Of a DNA stretch of 64,000 nt, positions 29,180-38,668 are shown in pieces. The stretch spans positions 9,728,791 to 9,792,790 of the forward strand of contig JAJLRJ010000009.1 in assembly GCA_024195265.1 (NCBI GenBank), in the 5' to 3' direction. Position 1 is the stretch's first letter. Each line of letters opens with the position of its first letter. This DNA comes from Dendrophyllia cribrosa (lineage: Eukaryota; Cnidaria; Anthozoa; Scleractinia; Dendrophylliidae). The notes under the pieces were generated by a model that made no database searches, was not told where the DNA came from, and saw only the letters and a program-made list of their open reading frames with translations. A program made the position numbers and the translations under genes.

Positions 29180-29362
29180 TGTTTTAGTATACAGCTGTTT
29201 CAATTAACGTTGTCGGATGAAAAAGGCGAAAAGCCAAGACTGCAAGGTAGTATGGGATTTTCATACAATGGCTATTAACCCTAACCCATACTACCTTACG
29301 GTCTTGGCTTTAAGCTTTCATCCGACAACGTAAATTGAAATAGCTGTATACTGAAACAGTGA
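29180..29362. mobile_element. Hairpin MITE (CAGCTGTTTCAATT..GTTGTCGGATG)
   Basis: The 5' half (AACGTTGTCGGATGAAAAAGG..CCAAGACTGCAAGGTAGTATGGG) is the reverse complement of the 3' half, with a loop near TTTTCATACAATGGC. Confidence 0.8.
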
Positions 29363-29540
29363 GATAATATAACGAAAATGATGCTTTTTAACTCATTTAT
29401 TCCTGTCATCGATTGCAATTTTCGCGCGCAAATTGCTGGGAGGTGAATAGCACTTGCTATTCCGAGTTTCAGTAGCTAATCAGAGAGCGCCAACAATGCT
29501 ATCCACTGTTTCAGTATATACTAATAGCTATTATAATCAC

Positions 29541-30050
29541 TAAGAAAGCAAATCAAACTCTAGCTTTTTTAAGGAGGAACCTAGGAAATTGTCCACAAAC
29601 AGTCAAGGAGAAGGCATGTAAATCACTCATAAGACCACACTTAGAATATGCCAGTAGTGTATGGGACCCATACCCCGCTAAGGATATTTTGGAACTAGAA
29701 AAGATACAGTGCAGATCAGCACGATGGGTTAACTCTTGTTACTCAAGGTCCCTGGGGGTCGTTACGAACTTATCAAACGAGCTGGGATGGGTGCCCCTTC
29801 AGCCATAGAATGAACACAAGGTTGATTGTTATGTGGAAAGCCATAAATAATATGATTAGTCTCACTATGCCAGCCCATGTAATTCAGAAACAGAGAGTCA
29901 CAAGAAAGTTCCATTCTAATAAGTTTATTCAGCCATCAGCTTCTAGCAATGTTTATAAATACAGCTTTGTATCCAGAACTATGAAGGTCTGGTAATGATA
30001 TTATTGAAGCTACCACACTGAACGCCTTTAAACGTGCCGTTTAAGAGATT
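29541..30050 (+). pseudogene. Non-LTR retrotransposon RT fragment (C-terminal)
   Basis: Translated pieces read ANQTLAFLRRNLGNCP, RPHLEYASSVWDPY and LEKIQCRSARWVNSCYS, then LGWVPLQ in one frame. KAINN..PAHVIQ and YSFVSRTMKVW follow in another frame. This is the conserved 3' end of CR1/Jockey-like LINE reverse transcriptases. A frameshift near 29806 makes it a dead fragment. Confidence 0.8.
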
Positions 30051-30676
30051 GATATTGAACTAGAACTTACTTTATGAGCTAATTTTTTTCCCACATATTT
30101 ATTTAATAGGATTATTTATATTTATTGTAAAAATTTCATTTATTTAATAAGCTGAACTATTGAAAGCTGACCAATTCACGTGTATGGGAAACCTTTGTGA
30201 ATTACAATTATAGATGTAGATAGGGCATTTTTCCAGTCTGTGAGCTGGAATGCTGGAAGAATTTTCATAATAATATTTTCCAACCTCATTTATAATATTT
30301 TATTAATTTCGCGATTATTCAACCTACTTTTAGTCTTGTATTCAATAGTCCGGCTTTGAATGAGAGGTTGCGTGACAACCGTGAGTTCATGTGTAAACAA
30401 ATTGCACGAAATGAGTCGTTCGCGTAGTGTATACGGACACAGTACAGACCGAGGAAATTGGTATGAATGAGATCAACGCTCACTAGAATCGCTTAATGCA
30501 TTTGAACAAAGACAATATTTTGGACTGGTAAGAATAAGTGATTACATGGAAATTTTACGAAAAGTCTGGACTCCCGTATGAATAGCAAATTGGCCGTCCA
30601 CAGTCAGGACCAGTCAGCGAATAAAATTAAGCTTTTGTCTTCAATATATCTCAAATGATTTTTTCTTTCGGACTGT

Positions 30677-31150
30677 TCACCACTGTGAGACCATTAATAA
30701 TAAAATAAAAGAATCGCGAAAAAAAGGAAAAAATATTTTTTTTAAACTTGACTTGAACTTGACTCGTGAAATGAGCACAAACGAATCCCAGGCATAGGGA
30801 AGTATTCTCTGACAATTAACGTGATCGTCTTTGACTGACCCTACCACCATAATTTGCCGCAGGGTTGAAACTAGAAGCAATTTGTCGCGAAGCATGACTA
30901 AATAAATGAAATGAATGAAAGCATGACTGTCGGTGGGCTGCCGAACTTGGAATATCGAAAGTTTAATCTTGACGGAGGGCAACTCTTCGTTTACATCTTG
31001 GAAGGTATCTACAACATTGTAAACGGCCGGGAGAGCACTGTTGTTGCTGAAATCCTGTTGAATTGAAGAACCAGACCCCGTTTCCCTTATCTCTGAACTC
31101 ACAATTTCTCTCACGATGAGCTGAATTCTGTCTTCTTCCATTGCCGCCAT
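30677..31150 (-). CDS. Exon-like frame in foldback right arm
   Basis: This is the inverted counterpart of 27688-28092, reading MAAMEEDRIQLIVREIVSSE. After the shared IKLS it carries an extra ~20-codon insert (with FIHFIYLVMLRDK) and then rejoins. Interpretation is as for the left copy. Confidence 0.3.
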   Translation of the reverse strand: MAAMEEDRIQLIVREIVSSEIRETGSGSSIQQDFSNNSALPAVYNVVDTFQDVNEELPSVKIKLSIFQVRQPTDSHAFIHFIYLVMLRDKLLLVSTLRQIMVVGSVKDDHVNCQRILPYAWDSFVLISRVKFKSSLKKIFFPFFRDSFILLLMVSQW

Positions 31151-31504
31151 GTTGTTGTTGCTTAGTGCAGCCTCGCTTTCATTCTTCGCGGGATACGGGT
31201 CAGCTCATTTGCATAAGTTTGCACGCCGATATTTATATGTCGAAACTGTATCCGCAATATATATGTCAAAAATTACGTCATCGCCTTGGACATATATTTT
31301 GTAAACTGTGGACATATATATTGCAATTTGGACATATATATTGCAATTTGGACATATATATTGCAATTTGGACATATATATTGCAATTTGGACATATATA
31401 TTGCAATTTGGACATATATATTACAATTTGGACATATATATTGCAATTTGGACATATATATCAATCTTTCGACATTTTGAGCCTATTTGACAAGCATAGA
31501 TATC

Positions 31505-32141
31505 CATTGAGCTATTTTATTTAAGATTTGCTGTTTTGACAATTGTAGTGCTTCATTAATCTCTAGATTATTTATCATTGTTTGAGCTACACTGTTGAAA
31601 TATGCAGTCTTATATACTATTTCATTATCTGATATTTTTGCGTTTCAACAAATTTTAGACCTTTCATAGATGTTAGTATATTTGTAATATGATATGTAGC
31701 AGCCTTTCTTGTGTTTTGTAGTTGCACCAGCGGGTCTTTGTTGTTTTTTATATTAATTTCAAAAGACTTTGTATAGCCTTTCAGAGCTTTATCTGTTTGC
31801 TCTATCTTAGTCCTTGGTAATGGGACTGGTTTTTTAGTTCTTGGTGCTGGCACTGGTGGAATAATTATATTGTTTTCATAATCTTGAACCATTTGATTTA
31901 CACTCTTACGAGGTGTTGGAACTGGTTTGACAGTCCTTGGTGTTGGAACTGGTTTGACAGTCCTTGGTGTTGGAACTGGTTTGACAGTCCTTGGTGTTGG
32001 AACTGGTTTGACAGTCCTTGGTGTTGGAACTGGTTTGACAGTCCTTGGTGTTGGAACTGGTTTGGTATCATCTACCACAATAATTTTAGGCTTCTTTTTC
32101 TCTTGCTTCAATAGCATTTTGATTAGTTGAGACTTTTCCAT
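31505..32141 (-). pseudogene. PolB of provirus B, N-terminal part
   Basis: It starts MEKSQLIKMLLKQEKKKPKI and is followed by six tandem copies of VKPVPTPRT (27-bp DNA repeat, 31915-32070), then PVPAPR and PVPLPR. This gives eight PxxxPR motifs against five in A. Near 31620 about 16 bp are missing relative to A. This causes a frameshift and a stop after KFVETQKYQ. The rest (from VYKTAYFNSVAQ) continues in another frame up to the foldback insertion. A TAAACGCA motif (32191-32198, reverse) lies 49 bp before the ATG. Confidence 0.9.
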
Positions 32142-32280
32142 TATCTATATATATAATTATACATAATATTTCTTTAAGTCATTTTCACAGTGCGTTTATT
32201 TTTGGAATCATTTTTGAAATAATTTGAGATAGTTATATATGATTGGTCATATATGATTATCTTTTTATGATATCCTTGTG

Positions 32281-32493
32281 TTATTCGTTGTTGTATTTTT
32301 GTGAATTCAATTGATGAATCATAGTTTTATTGTGTTTATATTTACTTGCAGGATGAAAATATTTATTACATTCAATACAATGATATTTATTATCTGGATT
32401 GTCATTATACTTCTTACAATAAAGACGTCCCATAATACGTTTTTCTTCATCGGTCATATACTTTTTAGGTCTTCCCCTTGATTGTTTTACCAT
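32281..32493 (-). CDS. AT-hook plus zinc finger protein of B (70 aa)
   Basis: It has an AT-hook SRGRPKKY (residues 5-12) and the finger YHCIECNKYFHPASKYKHNK with a later H (CxxC..H..H). It is shorter and divergent relative to the 83-aa protein of A but occupies the same place before polB. TGCGTTTAAA (32531, TAAACGCA on the coding strand) lies 37 bp upstream of the ATG, and TATATAG directly before it. Confidence 0.65.
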   Translation of the reverse strand: MVKQSRGRPKKYMTDEEKRIMGRLYCKKYNDNPDNKYHCIECNKYFHPASKYKHNKTMIHQLNSQKYNNE

Positions 32494-32663
32494 TACTATA
32501 TAGTATGATTATTTTTTTAAGTCATTTTAGTGCGTTTAAATATGGTTGATAATAGCCAGAAACATTAATATTTTTGGCTACCAATGAATAGCGAATGCAA
32601 AGATATAAATATCTCAGAAATTTCTGGGATACTTGTAAATAGTAACATCTCTTTAAACCTTTT

Positions 32664-33026
32664 TTAAAGCCAAGTCTCATCAATCAAATTTGCATTACTT
32701 GTTGTATTCACAGGTGTAAAAATATTATTTTCACGTTTGAGATATTCGACATTATCAACTTTGGTTTGTTTCAACACATTACATTCATCATCGTATCTAT
32801 TGTTTTCTATCTCATTGCAGATAATATTCAATAACTGTTTCAATGTTATATCTTCATCAATTTCATGTATTTTTTTATGATAAAGTTTCAATAATTTCTT
32901 TTTATATTGTAACAGATCCAATCTACGCTCATTATCATATATTTTATCATGAAGATTGTCTATTTCATCTTCACATTCCTGAATTTGAAAATTTATTTTT
33001 TTGATATATTTCTCAATGCCACTCAT
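32664..33026 (-). CDS. Coiled-coil protein of B (120 aa), intact
   Basis: It starts MSGIEKYIKKINFQIQECED, strongly coiled coil through residue 55, followed by LLNIICNEIENNRYDDECNV. It lies 12 bp after the integrase stop on the same strand. Near identity to the broken A gene over the first ~95 residues shows that this is a real conserved gene. Its partner is unknown; it may multimerise or assist the integrase or polymerase. Confidence 0.65.
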   Translation of the reverse strand: MSGIEKYIKKINFQIQECEDEIDNLHDKIYDNERRLDLLQYKKKLLKLYHKKIHEIDEDITLKQLLNIICNEIENNRYDDECNVLKQTKVDNVEYLKRENNIFTPVNTTSNANLIDETWL

Positions 33027-33038
33027 GATACATATATG

Positions 33039-33998
33039 TTAGATATTTTTGACATCTTTTAACGGTATCCATGAATTAAATTCTTTTGGATAACCAAACC
33101 ATGATACCAAAGCTTGTTTTTTCTTGTAATCCCTCCTAATGACTTTGCCAATTCTGAATACATCCTGTTTTGCTAATTGTAATTCAGGTTCATAAAATGA
33201 CCCTTCTATTGATTCATTATTAAGATCCTTTAACTTATATGTAATAGGGTTTGTGTATTGGATTTTATCAACTGTGAATACCTCTTCAGTCCAATTACTT
33301 GTATATCCTTTATCAAATACCTTTCTTTTATACTTTGAAATTCTAACCTTATCACCAACTTTGAATTTTACTTTTGATGATGATGGTTCCATATCACCAT
33401 ATAAAGTGAGATATACACTTCCCTCGTTCTTTTTATTTACTTCTGCCGGTTTCATTTTGATGCTTGAATGCTTTGTACTGTTGTATTCATTTAATAGTTT
33501 TGGTAACATGCCTAAATATTGTGTTGTATTTTGAGCTGTAAATTGTTTCCACATTTTAGATTTTAATGTTCTGTTAAATCTCTCAATAACAACAGCTTTA
33601 CCTTCATTGAAAGTAGAATACATCTCAATATTATTTTTCTTTAGCCAGTCTTTGAAAGTTTTATTATAGAATTCAGATCCTTGATCTACCCATAAATATT
33701 TCGGTTTTCTTTTATACTTTTTAATAACATCATCAAATGATTCAGTAATTGTATTACCGGTTTTATTTTTAATGGGAATGCTCCAAGCAAATTTTGAAAA
33801 CACATCAATGATGTTTAACAAATATCTATATCCTTTATTCCATTTTGAAAACTTCTGCATTTCTACAAGGTCAGCGCTCCAAATATCATCTATTCCATTA
33901 ACAATAACTCTTCTTGTTTTAAATTTTCGTTTGATTGGCTTATGTAATTCATCGGCTAATTGTTGAGCCCAATCATTTTTACTCAACGCCGCTTTCCG
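33039..33998 (-). CDS. Integrase of B with C-terminal chromodomain-like region (no AUG)
   Basis: The same architecture as in A, with catalytic SADLVEM, WVDQGSEF and VIERFNRTLK all present. The C-terminal VIRRDYKKKQALVSWFGYPK is a chromodomain-like end, with some aromatic-cage positions changed (WKGY is WFGY here). There is no ATG before the first catalytic Asp. The frame begins in the -1 phase at A AAA AAC (33998-34004) inside the PLA2 gene, where this entry starts. The frame is open, so this gene has survived although many others of B have not. Confidence 0.9.
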   Translation of the reverse strand, partial: RKAALSKNDWAQQLADELHKPIKRKFKTRRVIVNGIDDIWSADLVEMQKFSKWNKGYRYLLNIIDVFSKFAWSIPIKNKTGNTITESFDDVIKKYKRKPKYLWVDQGSEFYNKTFKDWLKKNNIEMYSTFNEGKAVVIERFNRTLKSKMWKQFTAQNTTQYLGMLPKLLNEYNSTKHSSIKMKPAEVNKKNEGSVYLTLYGDMEPSSSKVKFKVGDKVRISKYKRKVFDKGYTSNWTEEVFTVDKIQYTNPITYKLKDLNNESIEGSFYEPELQLAKQDVFRIGKVIRRDYKKKQALVSWFGYPKEFNSWIPLKDVKNI

Positions 33999-34603
33999 TT
34001 TTTTGGCTTCCTTTTTTGTTTAACACCAAGGCCTAATTTCTGTTTTATATCAATCGTGTTTCTAGCCAACCAATGACCCCATTGTCTCTCATCATATGGT
34101 ACTTCATCTAAAGCTTTGACCATTTTTCTGTCTGCTCTATTCTTGCACTTTCTGTCGTCTTTACAAACACTATAATCAACATCGTGCTGCATGGCAATGG
34201 CATCCGTTCTTCCTGTAGGTTGGTCATATATTTCTAATATTTGGCCAGTTGTTGGGTTATATTTCACTTGACTCTCTAAATCATTATAAGGCCCAGTATA
34301 TTTATGACCGGGTAATGTCCACCCTCCTTTTGGTTTCGGAAGCTTCCCAATGACCTTATGTATATCAATAGCACCGCCTTTGTGTAAAGGATCTATTTTC
34401 TTTGATAAATCTGATGTAATACTATCCAAAGCTTGATCCAGATATTTGTTAGCCATACCTTTGATCTTTTGTTTAGCAAAATTAGATTTAACAGCCTTTG
34501 AAAGACCCATTCTACCAAGATTATAAACACCTTTTAAAGCGCTTTTAGCTGCTATTTCACCAAGACTGTGACTACCTTCTATATCTAAAAAACCGCCAGC
34601 CAT
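33983..34603 (-). CDS. PLA2-domain minor capsid protein of B
   Basis: This 206-aa protein begins MAGGFLDIEGSHSLGEIA, identical at the start to A. It has the helical KGVYNLGRMG region, YTGPYNDLE and a PLA2 catalytic segment MQHDVDYSVCKDDRKC. The HD..Y dyad is kept, but the cysteine pattern differs from A (AHHDICYDMG). The C-terminus QKRKPKNGKRR and its overlap with integrase are the same. Confidence 0.82.
   Translation of the reverse strand: MAGGFLDIEGSHSLGEIAAKSALKGVYNLGRMGLSKAVKSNFAKQKIKGMANKYLDQALDSITSDLSKKIDPLHKGGAIDIHKVIGKLPKPKGGWTLPGHKYTGPYNDLESQVKYNPTTGQILEIYDQPTGRTDAIAMQHDVDYSVCKDDRKCKNRADRKMVKALDEVPYDERQWGHWLARNTIDIKQKLGLGVKQKRKPKNGKRR
33998..34004 (-). promoter_or_regulatory. Putative -1 frameshift heptamer of B (PLA2 to integrase)
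   Basis: A AAA AAC on the minus strand, phased CCA AAA AAC GGA in the PLA2 frame. The downstream GTTGAG..CTCAAC stem is identical to that of A. Confidence 0.66.
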
Positions 34604-34617
34604 CTCGGACTGGCTAT

Positions 34618-34782
34618 TTAGTTTAAATTTTTTTTATTGGATACAAAACGTGTCTTAGTAGCCCCACATTCGCTACATTGAGATTTTAGCATAAGACGAT
34701 TATTTTTGGTTTTAACATATTTTTCAGTGCCTGGTACAGATTCTGTCTGCTTCTTCTGTTTTACACAATAACTTTTCACCAT
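34618..34782 (-). CDS. DUF5679-like zinc ribbon of B (54 aa)
   Basis: It starts MVKSYCVKQKKQTESVPGTE with CSECG near residues 36-40. One of the four cysteines of the A protein (CEECG pair context, second C of CKC) is replaced by S/Q here. It lies between the protease and PLA2 genes, in the same order as A. Confidence 0.65.
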   Translation of the reverse strand: MVKSYCVKQKKQTESVPGTEKYVKTKNNRLMLKSQCSECGATKTRFVSNKKNLN

Positions 34783-34795
34783 TTATATATATAAG

Positions 34796-35329
34796 TTAGA
34801 TATTTCTAAAATAATGTTCGAGGAATCTCTCATTCTTCATTGTGTCATATATGTCAAATACTTGCAATAAATTATAATACGAATTCCCCTTATTCATTTC
34901 GTTCAGAAAGTATAAACAGAAGTAGCCACATGTAGACGTTTTTATGTTTTGGATTTGTTTGTTTTGGTGAAGCAGTGTCATATTCCTTCTTTTCGCATGA
35001 TTTACGATCTCTTGAAATGGAGGCATACCGAAACTATCAAAATAATTTATCACGTTGTCTTTTACATAAGTTGTAACCCAATGAGATCCTGCCATATAAC
35101 TAGGTTCTAGATTGTAAATAAATAACGCTTGGCTATGATTATGTGGAACTCTTTCATCCCTTGACAGAACATCACTGATTGGGATGTTTAAATATCTGCA
35201 CCATTTTATTAGATCATGATTACTTAACGGGATATCTTTATGGAATTTTGGTTTTACAGTATTGCCCCTAGTAGTGGGATGCCATTGAATGGGCTGTTTT
35301 TCCCTAATAGTATGCCTTCTCCCGACTTG
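34796..35329 (-). CDS. Adenain-like cysteine protease of B (-1 frame, no early AUG)
   Basis: Catalytic segments are GSHWVTTY, INYFDSFG and STCGYFCLYFL. As in A, the frame contains conserved upstream residues (VKPKFHKDIPLSNHDLIKW) and no ATG until the codon three residues before the catalytic His, which would remove the N-terminal ~75 residues. The -1 frame is closed by TAA at 35351-35353, just upstream of the A AAA AAC heptamer (35329-35335). I start the entry at this heptamer. Confidence 0.83.
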   Translation of the reverse strand, partial: QVGRRHTIREKQPIQWHPTTRGNTVKPKFHKDIPLSNHDLIKWCRYLNIPISDVLSRDERVPHNHSQALFIYNLEPSYMAGSHWVTTYVKDNVINYFDSFGMPPFQEIVNHAKRRNMTLLHQNKQIQNIKTSTCGYFCLYFLNEMNKGNSYYNLLQVFDIYDTMKNERFLEHYFRNI

Positions 35330-36069
35330 TTTTTTTTGGTAGTTTTTTTTTTAATACCCATACCAATTGGATTATCCCATGAACCTATAAATGGAGGTGG
35401 TCTATAAATTCCAATTCTCGGAGCTCCCTTACCCCCTTTTTTCTTACTAGTTCCCATTCGTGGAGCCCCACTACCAGTTTTACCAGTCAAAGCATTTAGA
35501 AGGAGTGGAACACCAATGCTTGCCAACAGAGTGCCTAAAAATCCACCTGATTGTGTTTTTGTTGGTTTCACATGAACACCTGAACCTGATTGAAGGGCAT
35601 TCAATATATCCTGTTTTTGTTTCGCAGATAAAAGATGCTTATATTCTATCAGCTTATTAATTTTGTCTTGTGGTACGAGAAAACCACCCGACTGTACGCC
35701 TTTGCCAGATATTGATTTCACAATCTGAGAAGCACCTTCTGAAGCCAATCCAGCAAGAGCTGATAGCCCAAGGGTTTTGCCTATAGTTGGTGCTAGTGTC
35801 TTTCCAATACTTAAGATAGAAGTTAGTAGACTACCTCCAACCTGTTTTCTGATATTACTTTTAACAAGTTTGATATCCATACCCTTATTCATCATACGAT
35901 TCTTCTCCAATCTCTTCTTTACCATTGCTGGTACATATAGAATATCATTTCCGTTCAGAGATTCATTTGATAGTCTGAGAACAATAGTTTCCCTTTTTTT
36001 GAAAGCATTGCTAAGATTCTTCTTTTGATTGTCAGACAAATTTACTTTGATTTCAAAAAGCTGAGTCAT
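35254..36069 (-). CDS. Minor virion protein of B with GG motifs; frameshift donor
   Basis: This 271-aa counterpart of the 278-aa protein in A has modules (LSDNQKKNLSNAF, LSAKQKQDILNAL), QVGGSLL, VQSGGFL and TQSGGFLG motifs and the conserved C-terminal KSGEGILLGKNSPF. Hydrophobic glycine/alanine segments suggest membrane contact. Divergence is high outside these motifs. The start ATG follows a TATATAATATATATAAG stretch. Confidence 0.6.
   Translation of the reverse strand: MTQLFEIKVNLSDNQKKNLSNAFKKRETIVLRLSNESLNGNDILYVPAMVKKRLEKNRMMNKGMDIKLVKSNIRKQVGGSLLTSILSIGKTLAPTIGKTLGLSALAGLASEGASQIVKSISGKGVQSGGFLVPQDKINKLIEYKHLLSAKQKQDILNALQSGSGVHVKPTKTQSGGFLGTLLASIGVPLLLNALTGKTGSGAPRMGTSKKKGGKGAPRIGIYRPPPFIGSWDNPIGMGIKKKTTKKNKSGEGILLGKNSPFNGIPLLGAIL
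35329..35335 (-). promoter_or_regulatory. Putative -1 frameshift heptamer of B (virion protein to protease)
   Basis: A AAA AAC on the minus strand (codons AAA AAA AAC AAG), in the correct phase. A second A10 run lies at 35343-35352. A downstream stem is less clear than in A (GGG..CCC pairing around AAAAACA). Confidence 0.55.
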
Positions 36070-36155
36070 TTCTTATATATAATATATATTATATAAAATT
36101 TCACATAATATATATGAAATAAGGATATTTATTTTATTAGCAATTTATTACTTTT

Positions 36156-37442
36156 TTACACTATAACCAATTCATTACCCACCTTGTCAATGACAACAGA
36201 TTCTTCATATAGGACTACAGCATGAACATTTAAGTTTGCAGCTGCATTCTGGCTTAGTCTATACCTGAAGATTAGCTGTTTCGGATCTCTTGTTATTTTT
36301 TCAGTTTGATACGTAAGATTAAAGTAAATCAACCCATACAGAGAACTATAGTTTGCTAAGTTCAGCTGAGTTCCGCTGTTATAGTCATTTTTCCGCATGG
36401 CATATGACATCAAATCGTTAAAGATTCTCACTTTTGATTCTGTATCATACTCTGTTTCTGGATAAAAGACTCCATTTCCATATTCTAGTCTACAGTTTAA
36501 AAGGGAAGAGTTATTATCAGCAGCATTAAGTTTAAAAGTGTCCATTAGATAAGGACTGTCTTCTTCAACTGCATTATTAGGCGGGTTTGTTCTTTTCAAG
36601 TAAACAAAAATGTGTTTGACATTATCAATGCTGCTTGAAATCTGGAAAAATCCTGATGATTGTGTAGGAGCTGATGCTTCGTACATTTCCCTTAAATATT
36701 TCCACTGAGTTTCTTTAAGAAATGAACTAACGAAATTGTCATACAATGAATCCTTTGGGGTTAGTTTTGGCACCCAGAGCAAAAACCTATTAACAACAAT
36801 TCTTCCAGCATCAGTTCCATTAGCCATGTGAATGAGTTCACCATCGTTTTGTAGCTCAATGTTTAATTGTAATTGCATTGGTACAAGCATCTTATCTTCA
36901 AGTTCTTCAAAAAATGAGATCCTGTTCAATGGTATAATCACATTGATGTTTTTAGCACCACCAGTCCCATTGTCTCGAAGTGCTTGAGTTTGCAACCGGC
37001 GAGCTTCAAATCCTGTGTTATTCGCAGCTGTTGTAGCATTCGTGTCCAAATACCATAAACTGTTTTTAGCGACTGATCTGCTATAATCATCAGAATACTC
37101 TAGCAGGTTTTTAACAAAAGTGACTTTATGGAGATTGTCAGTGTCATAAACTATTTTTCCTGCAGATTTAATCATTATGTGCTTAATTAAGGAATGCGCT
37201 CCATTAATGACTGTGATTCTGTCAGCAGCAGCATATCCCGATCCGTCTGCTAATTTCTGTACCTGAAACTGGACCTCATAATATGCATTGTACCAATCAT
37301 AGAAACTCGATCGATCATTAATTGTAAATTTATACCCATTTTTCGCTTGGTGTTGACCGTTAGCTGGGGACCTGATCACATCATCGAGTTGGAATTGCAC
37401 CAACTCATTCCTTTGTAGAAATTCACTTGTTCTAAAAGACAT
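36156..37442 (-). CDS. Major capsid protein of B (double jelly roll)
   Basis: This 428-aa open frame starts MSFRTSEFLQRNELVQFQLD. It shares with the A protein the FYDWYNAYYEVQF strand, FLLWVPKLTPKDSLYDNFV, WKYLREMYE and the end LIFRYRLSQNA. Overall similarity is low, perhaps a quarter to a third of residues by eye. The frame is intact. An upstream TATTATTATGTTAG-like AT box replaces the A promoter. Confidence 0.85.
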   Translation of the reverse strand: MSFRTSEFLQRNELVQFQLDDVIRSPANGQHQAKNGYKFTINDRSSFYDWYNAYYEVQFQVQKLADGSGYAAADRITVINGAHSLIKHIMIKSAGKIVYDTDNLHKVTFVKNLLEYSDDYSRSVAKNSLWYLDTNATTAANNTGFEARRLQTQALRDNGTGGAKNINVIIPLNRISFFEELEDKMLVPMQLQLNIELQNDGELIHMANGTDAGRIVVNRFLLWVPKLTPKDSLYDNFVSSFLKETQWKYLREMYEASAPTQSSGFFQISSSIDNVKHIFVYLKRTNPPNNAVEEDSPYLMDTFKLNAADNNSSLLNCRLEYGNGVFYPETEYDTESKVRIFNDLMSYAMRKNDYNSGTQLNLANYSSLYGLIYFNLTYQTEKITRDPKQLIFRYRLSQNAAANLNVHAVVLYEESVVIDKVGNELVIV

Positions 37443-37484
37443 TATATTATTATGTTAGATAAATTTTCAATCATTTTATTGATT

Positions 37485-37883
37485 CTATACTAATCTCACT
37501 CTACGTCTTCTCCTCAAACCATCTCCAGAAATGAGTCTATTCAGTATCATATCAGTACTTTCATCTTGCTGTTGCTGTTTAATGGGTGAGGATGGAACAA
37601 TTGCTGTTTGTCTTGTAGCTCCTTTTCTCAAATTTGCCAATCTTTTCATTATTAGGTCTCCTGACTTCTCTGATACCGCCTTACCCAGTCGCTCACCTGC
37701 ATGGGATATCCCCGATTCTAACGCCTTCTTTGCTATTGGCTTAGCAAATTTCTTGAAAACAGATGATGCCACACTCTTTAATGGTTTGAAAATATTATCA
37801 ACGATAAGCCCAGACCCTTTGTGTTGATATACAAATTTACCAAGTTTTGGATGGTAAAATCTTTTGAATTCATACGGTTTCAT
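37485..37883 (-). CDS. Small basic core/minor capsid protein of B
   Basis: 132 aa, starting MKPYEFKRFYHPKLGKFVYQ, then KGSGLIVDNIFKPLKS (a GSG|L site-like motif), an Ala/Lys-rich amphipathic helix, a glutamine run and a C-terminal GLRRRRRVRLV. The arginine tail suggests DNA binding, as in adenovirus core protein pX. It occupies the same place as the 123-aa protein of A but is strongly divergent. Confidence 0.6.
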   Translation of the reverse strand: MKPYEFKRFYHPKLGKFVYQHKGSGLIVDNIFKPLKSVASSVFKKFAKPIAKKALESGISHAGERLGKAVSEKSGDLIMKRLANLRKGATRQTAIVPSSPIKQQQQDESTDMILNRLISGDGLRRRRRVRLV

Positions 37884-37900
37884 TATACTATTATGTTATA

Positions 37901-38647
37901 TTATTCTATACTTTTCAGAATTAGTGAGAAAGATGTATCTGCTCCATTCAGGTTAACTAATCTTCTTTTTCCATCAGTAATGTATACCCTGATACTACTA
38001 ATATTATTCTTATTGACTGGATTGAATGTGACTCTTCGTGGTTCGAGGGTAAAGGAGTAACTAGGTTGGAGTACACTGGTCGAGAAGGAATAAATGATGT
38101 CTGTATCTTGACCGTCTACAAGTGAATCATTAATTAGGTCACAATGGATATTCAGGATATCTGTGTCTTGACTGAGATTGGGCACTTTCGGCCCTATATT
38201 TGTTTCATTAGATAATACTGTCTTGTCAAACCCGATTAGATCATTAAAGTTGGAATGCGTCAAATCAAGCTGATAATTCTAAGCCAATGTAATCGTAACC
38301 CTAAATGTTGTATTATCGAATTCAAGAGTGATAGGATACGTATCACCAGTCTTCGTTATATCCTTGATATATGTATTGAAGTCTGTATAATTCCATACTC
38401 CGGCTGGAAAGGTGATGTTGTTAAATGTTGAACCACTATCAGAGCTATATTTGATTAATTAATTATTGTAGCCAGCATTAACATTAAACCATGTGAAACT
38501 CATATTAATAATTCTATTAAGACCAATAACATATTGAGAATTACTATCTAATATCATTGGTCTAGTAAATTTTGTTGTGAAATCTTCAGGTTTATTATTA
38601 AATTGGTTTTTTACACTATAAGATGATAATACTATCTCTCGTTCCAT
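37901..38647 (-). pseudogene. Penton / minor capsid gene of B, two stops
   Basis: One frame runs from MEREIVLSSYSVKNQFNNKP to the end LNGADTSFSLILKSIE. It is broken by TAA after NAGYNN (38459-38461) and by TAG near 38279-38281. The part between the stops still encodes a penton-like ITFPAGVWNYTDFNTYI-type strand (here NITFPAGVWNYTDFNTYI). The two stops fall in the same frame, so these are point mutations rather than a frameshift. Confidence 0.8.
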
Positions 38648-38668
38648 TATATAATAAAGTTATATTAA

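Larger units (their letters stand above)
27397..31498. mobile_element. 4.1-kb foldback transposon in B polB
   Basis: The ends TATGCTTGTCAAATAGG and CCTATTTGACAAGCATA are exact reverse complements. The flanks are GATATC on both sides (27391-27396, 31499-31504). Because GATATC is itself palindromic the duplication may be 2, 4 or 6 bp. Arms of about 1.0-1.2 kb (27397-28440 and 30305-31498) are strongly similar. Each starts with a 20-bp tandem array and carries the same exon-like frame. The centre is filled with other repeats. No transposase is seen, so it is non-autonomous, and its superfamily is unknown. Confidence 0.88.

Noticed and set aside
29810..29995. 61-aa frame in the foldback centre as a gene
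   Set aside because: It is the frameshifted tail of a LINE reverse transcriptase fragment.
31286..31490. Overlapping open frames with strongly repetitive ICPNCNIYVQ-type proteins
   Set aside because: They arise from a 20-bp tandem repeat whose length allows several frames to stay open on both strands. There is no coding signal.
31884..32130. Plus-strand frames reading WNWFDSPWC or VLGVGTGLT repeats
   Set aside because: They are antisense shadows of the 27-bp repeat that encodes PVPTPRT in the polymerase gene.
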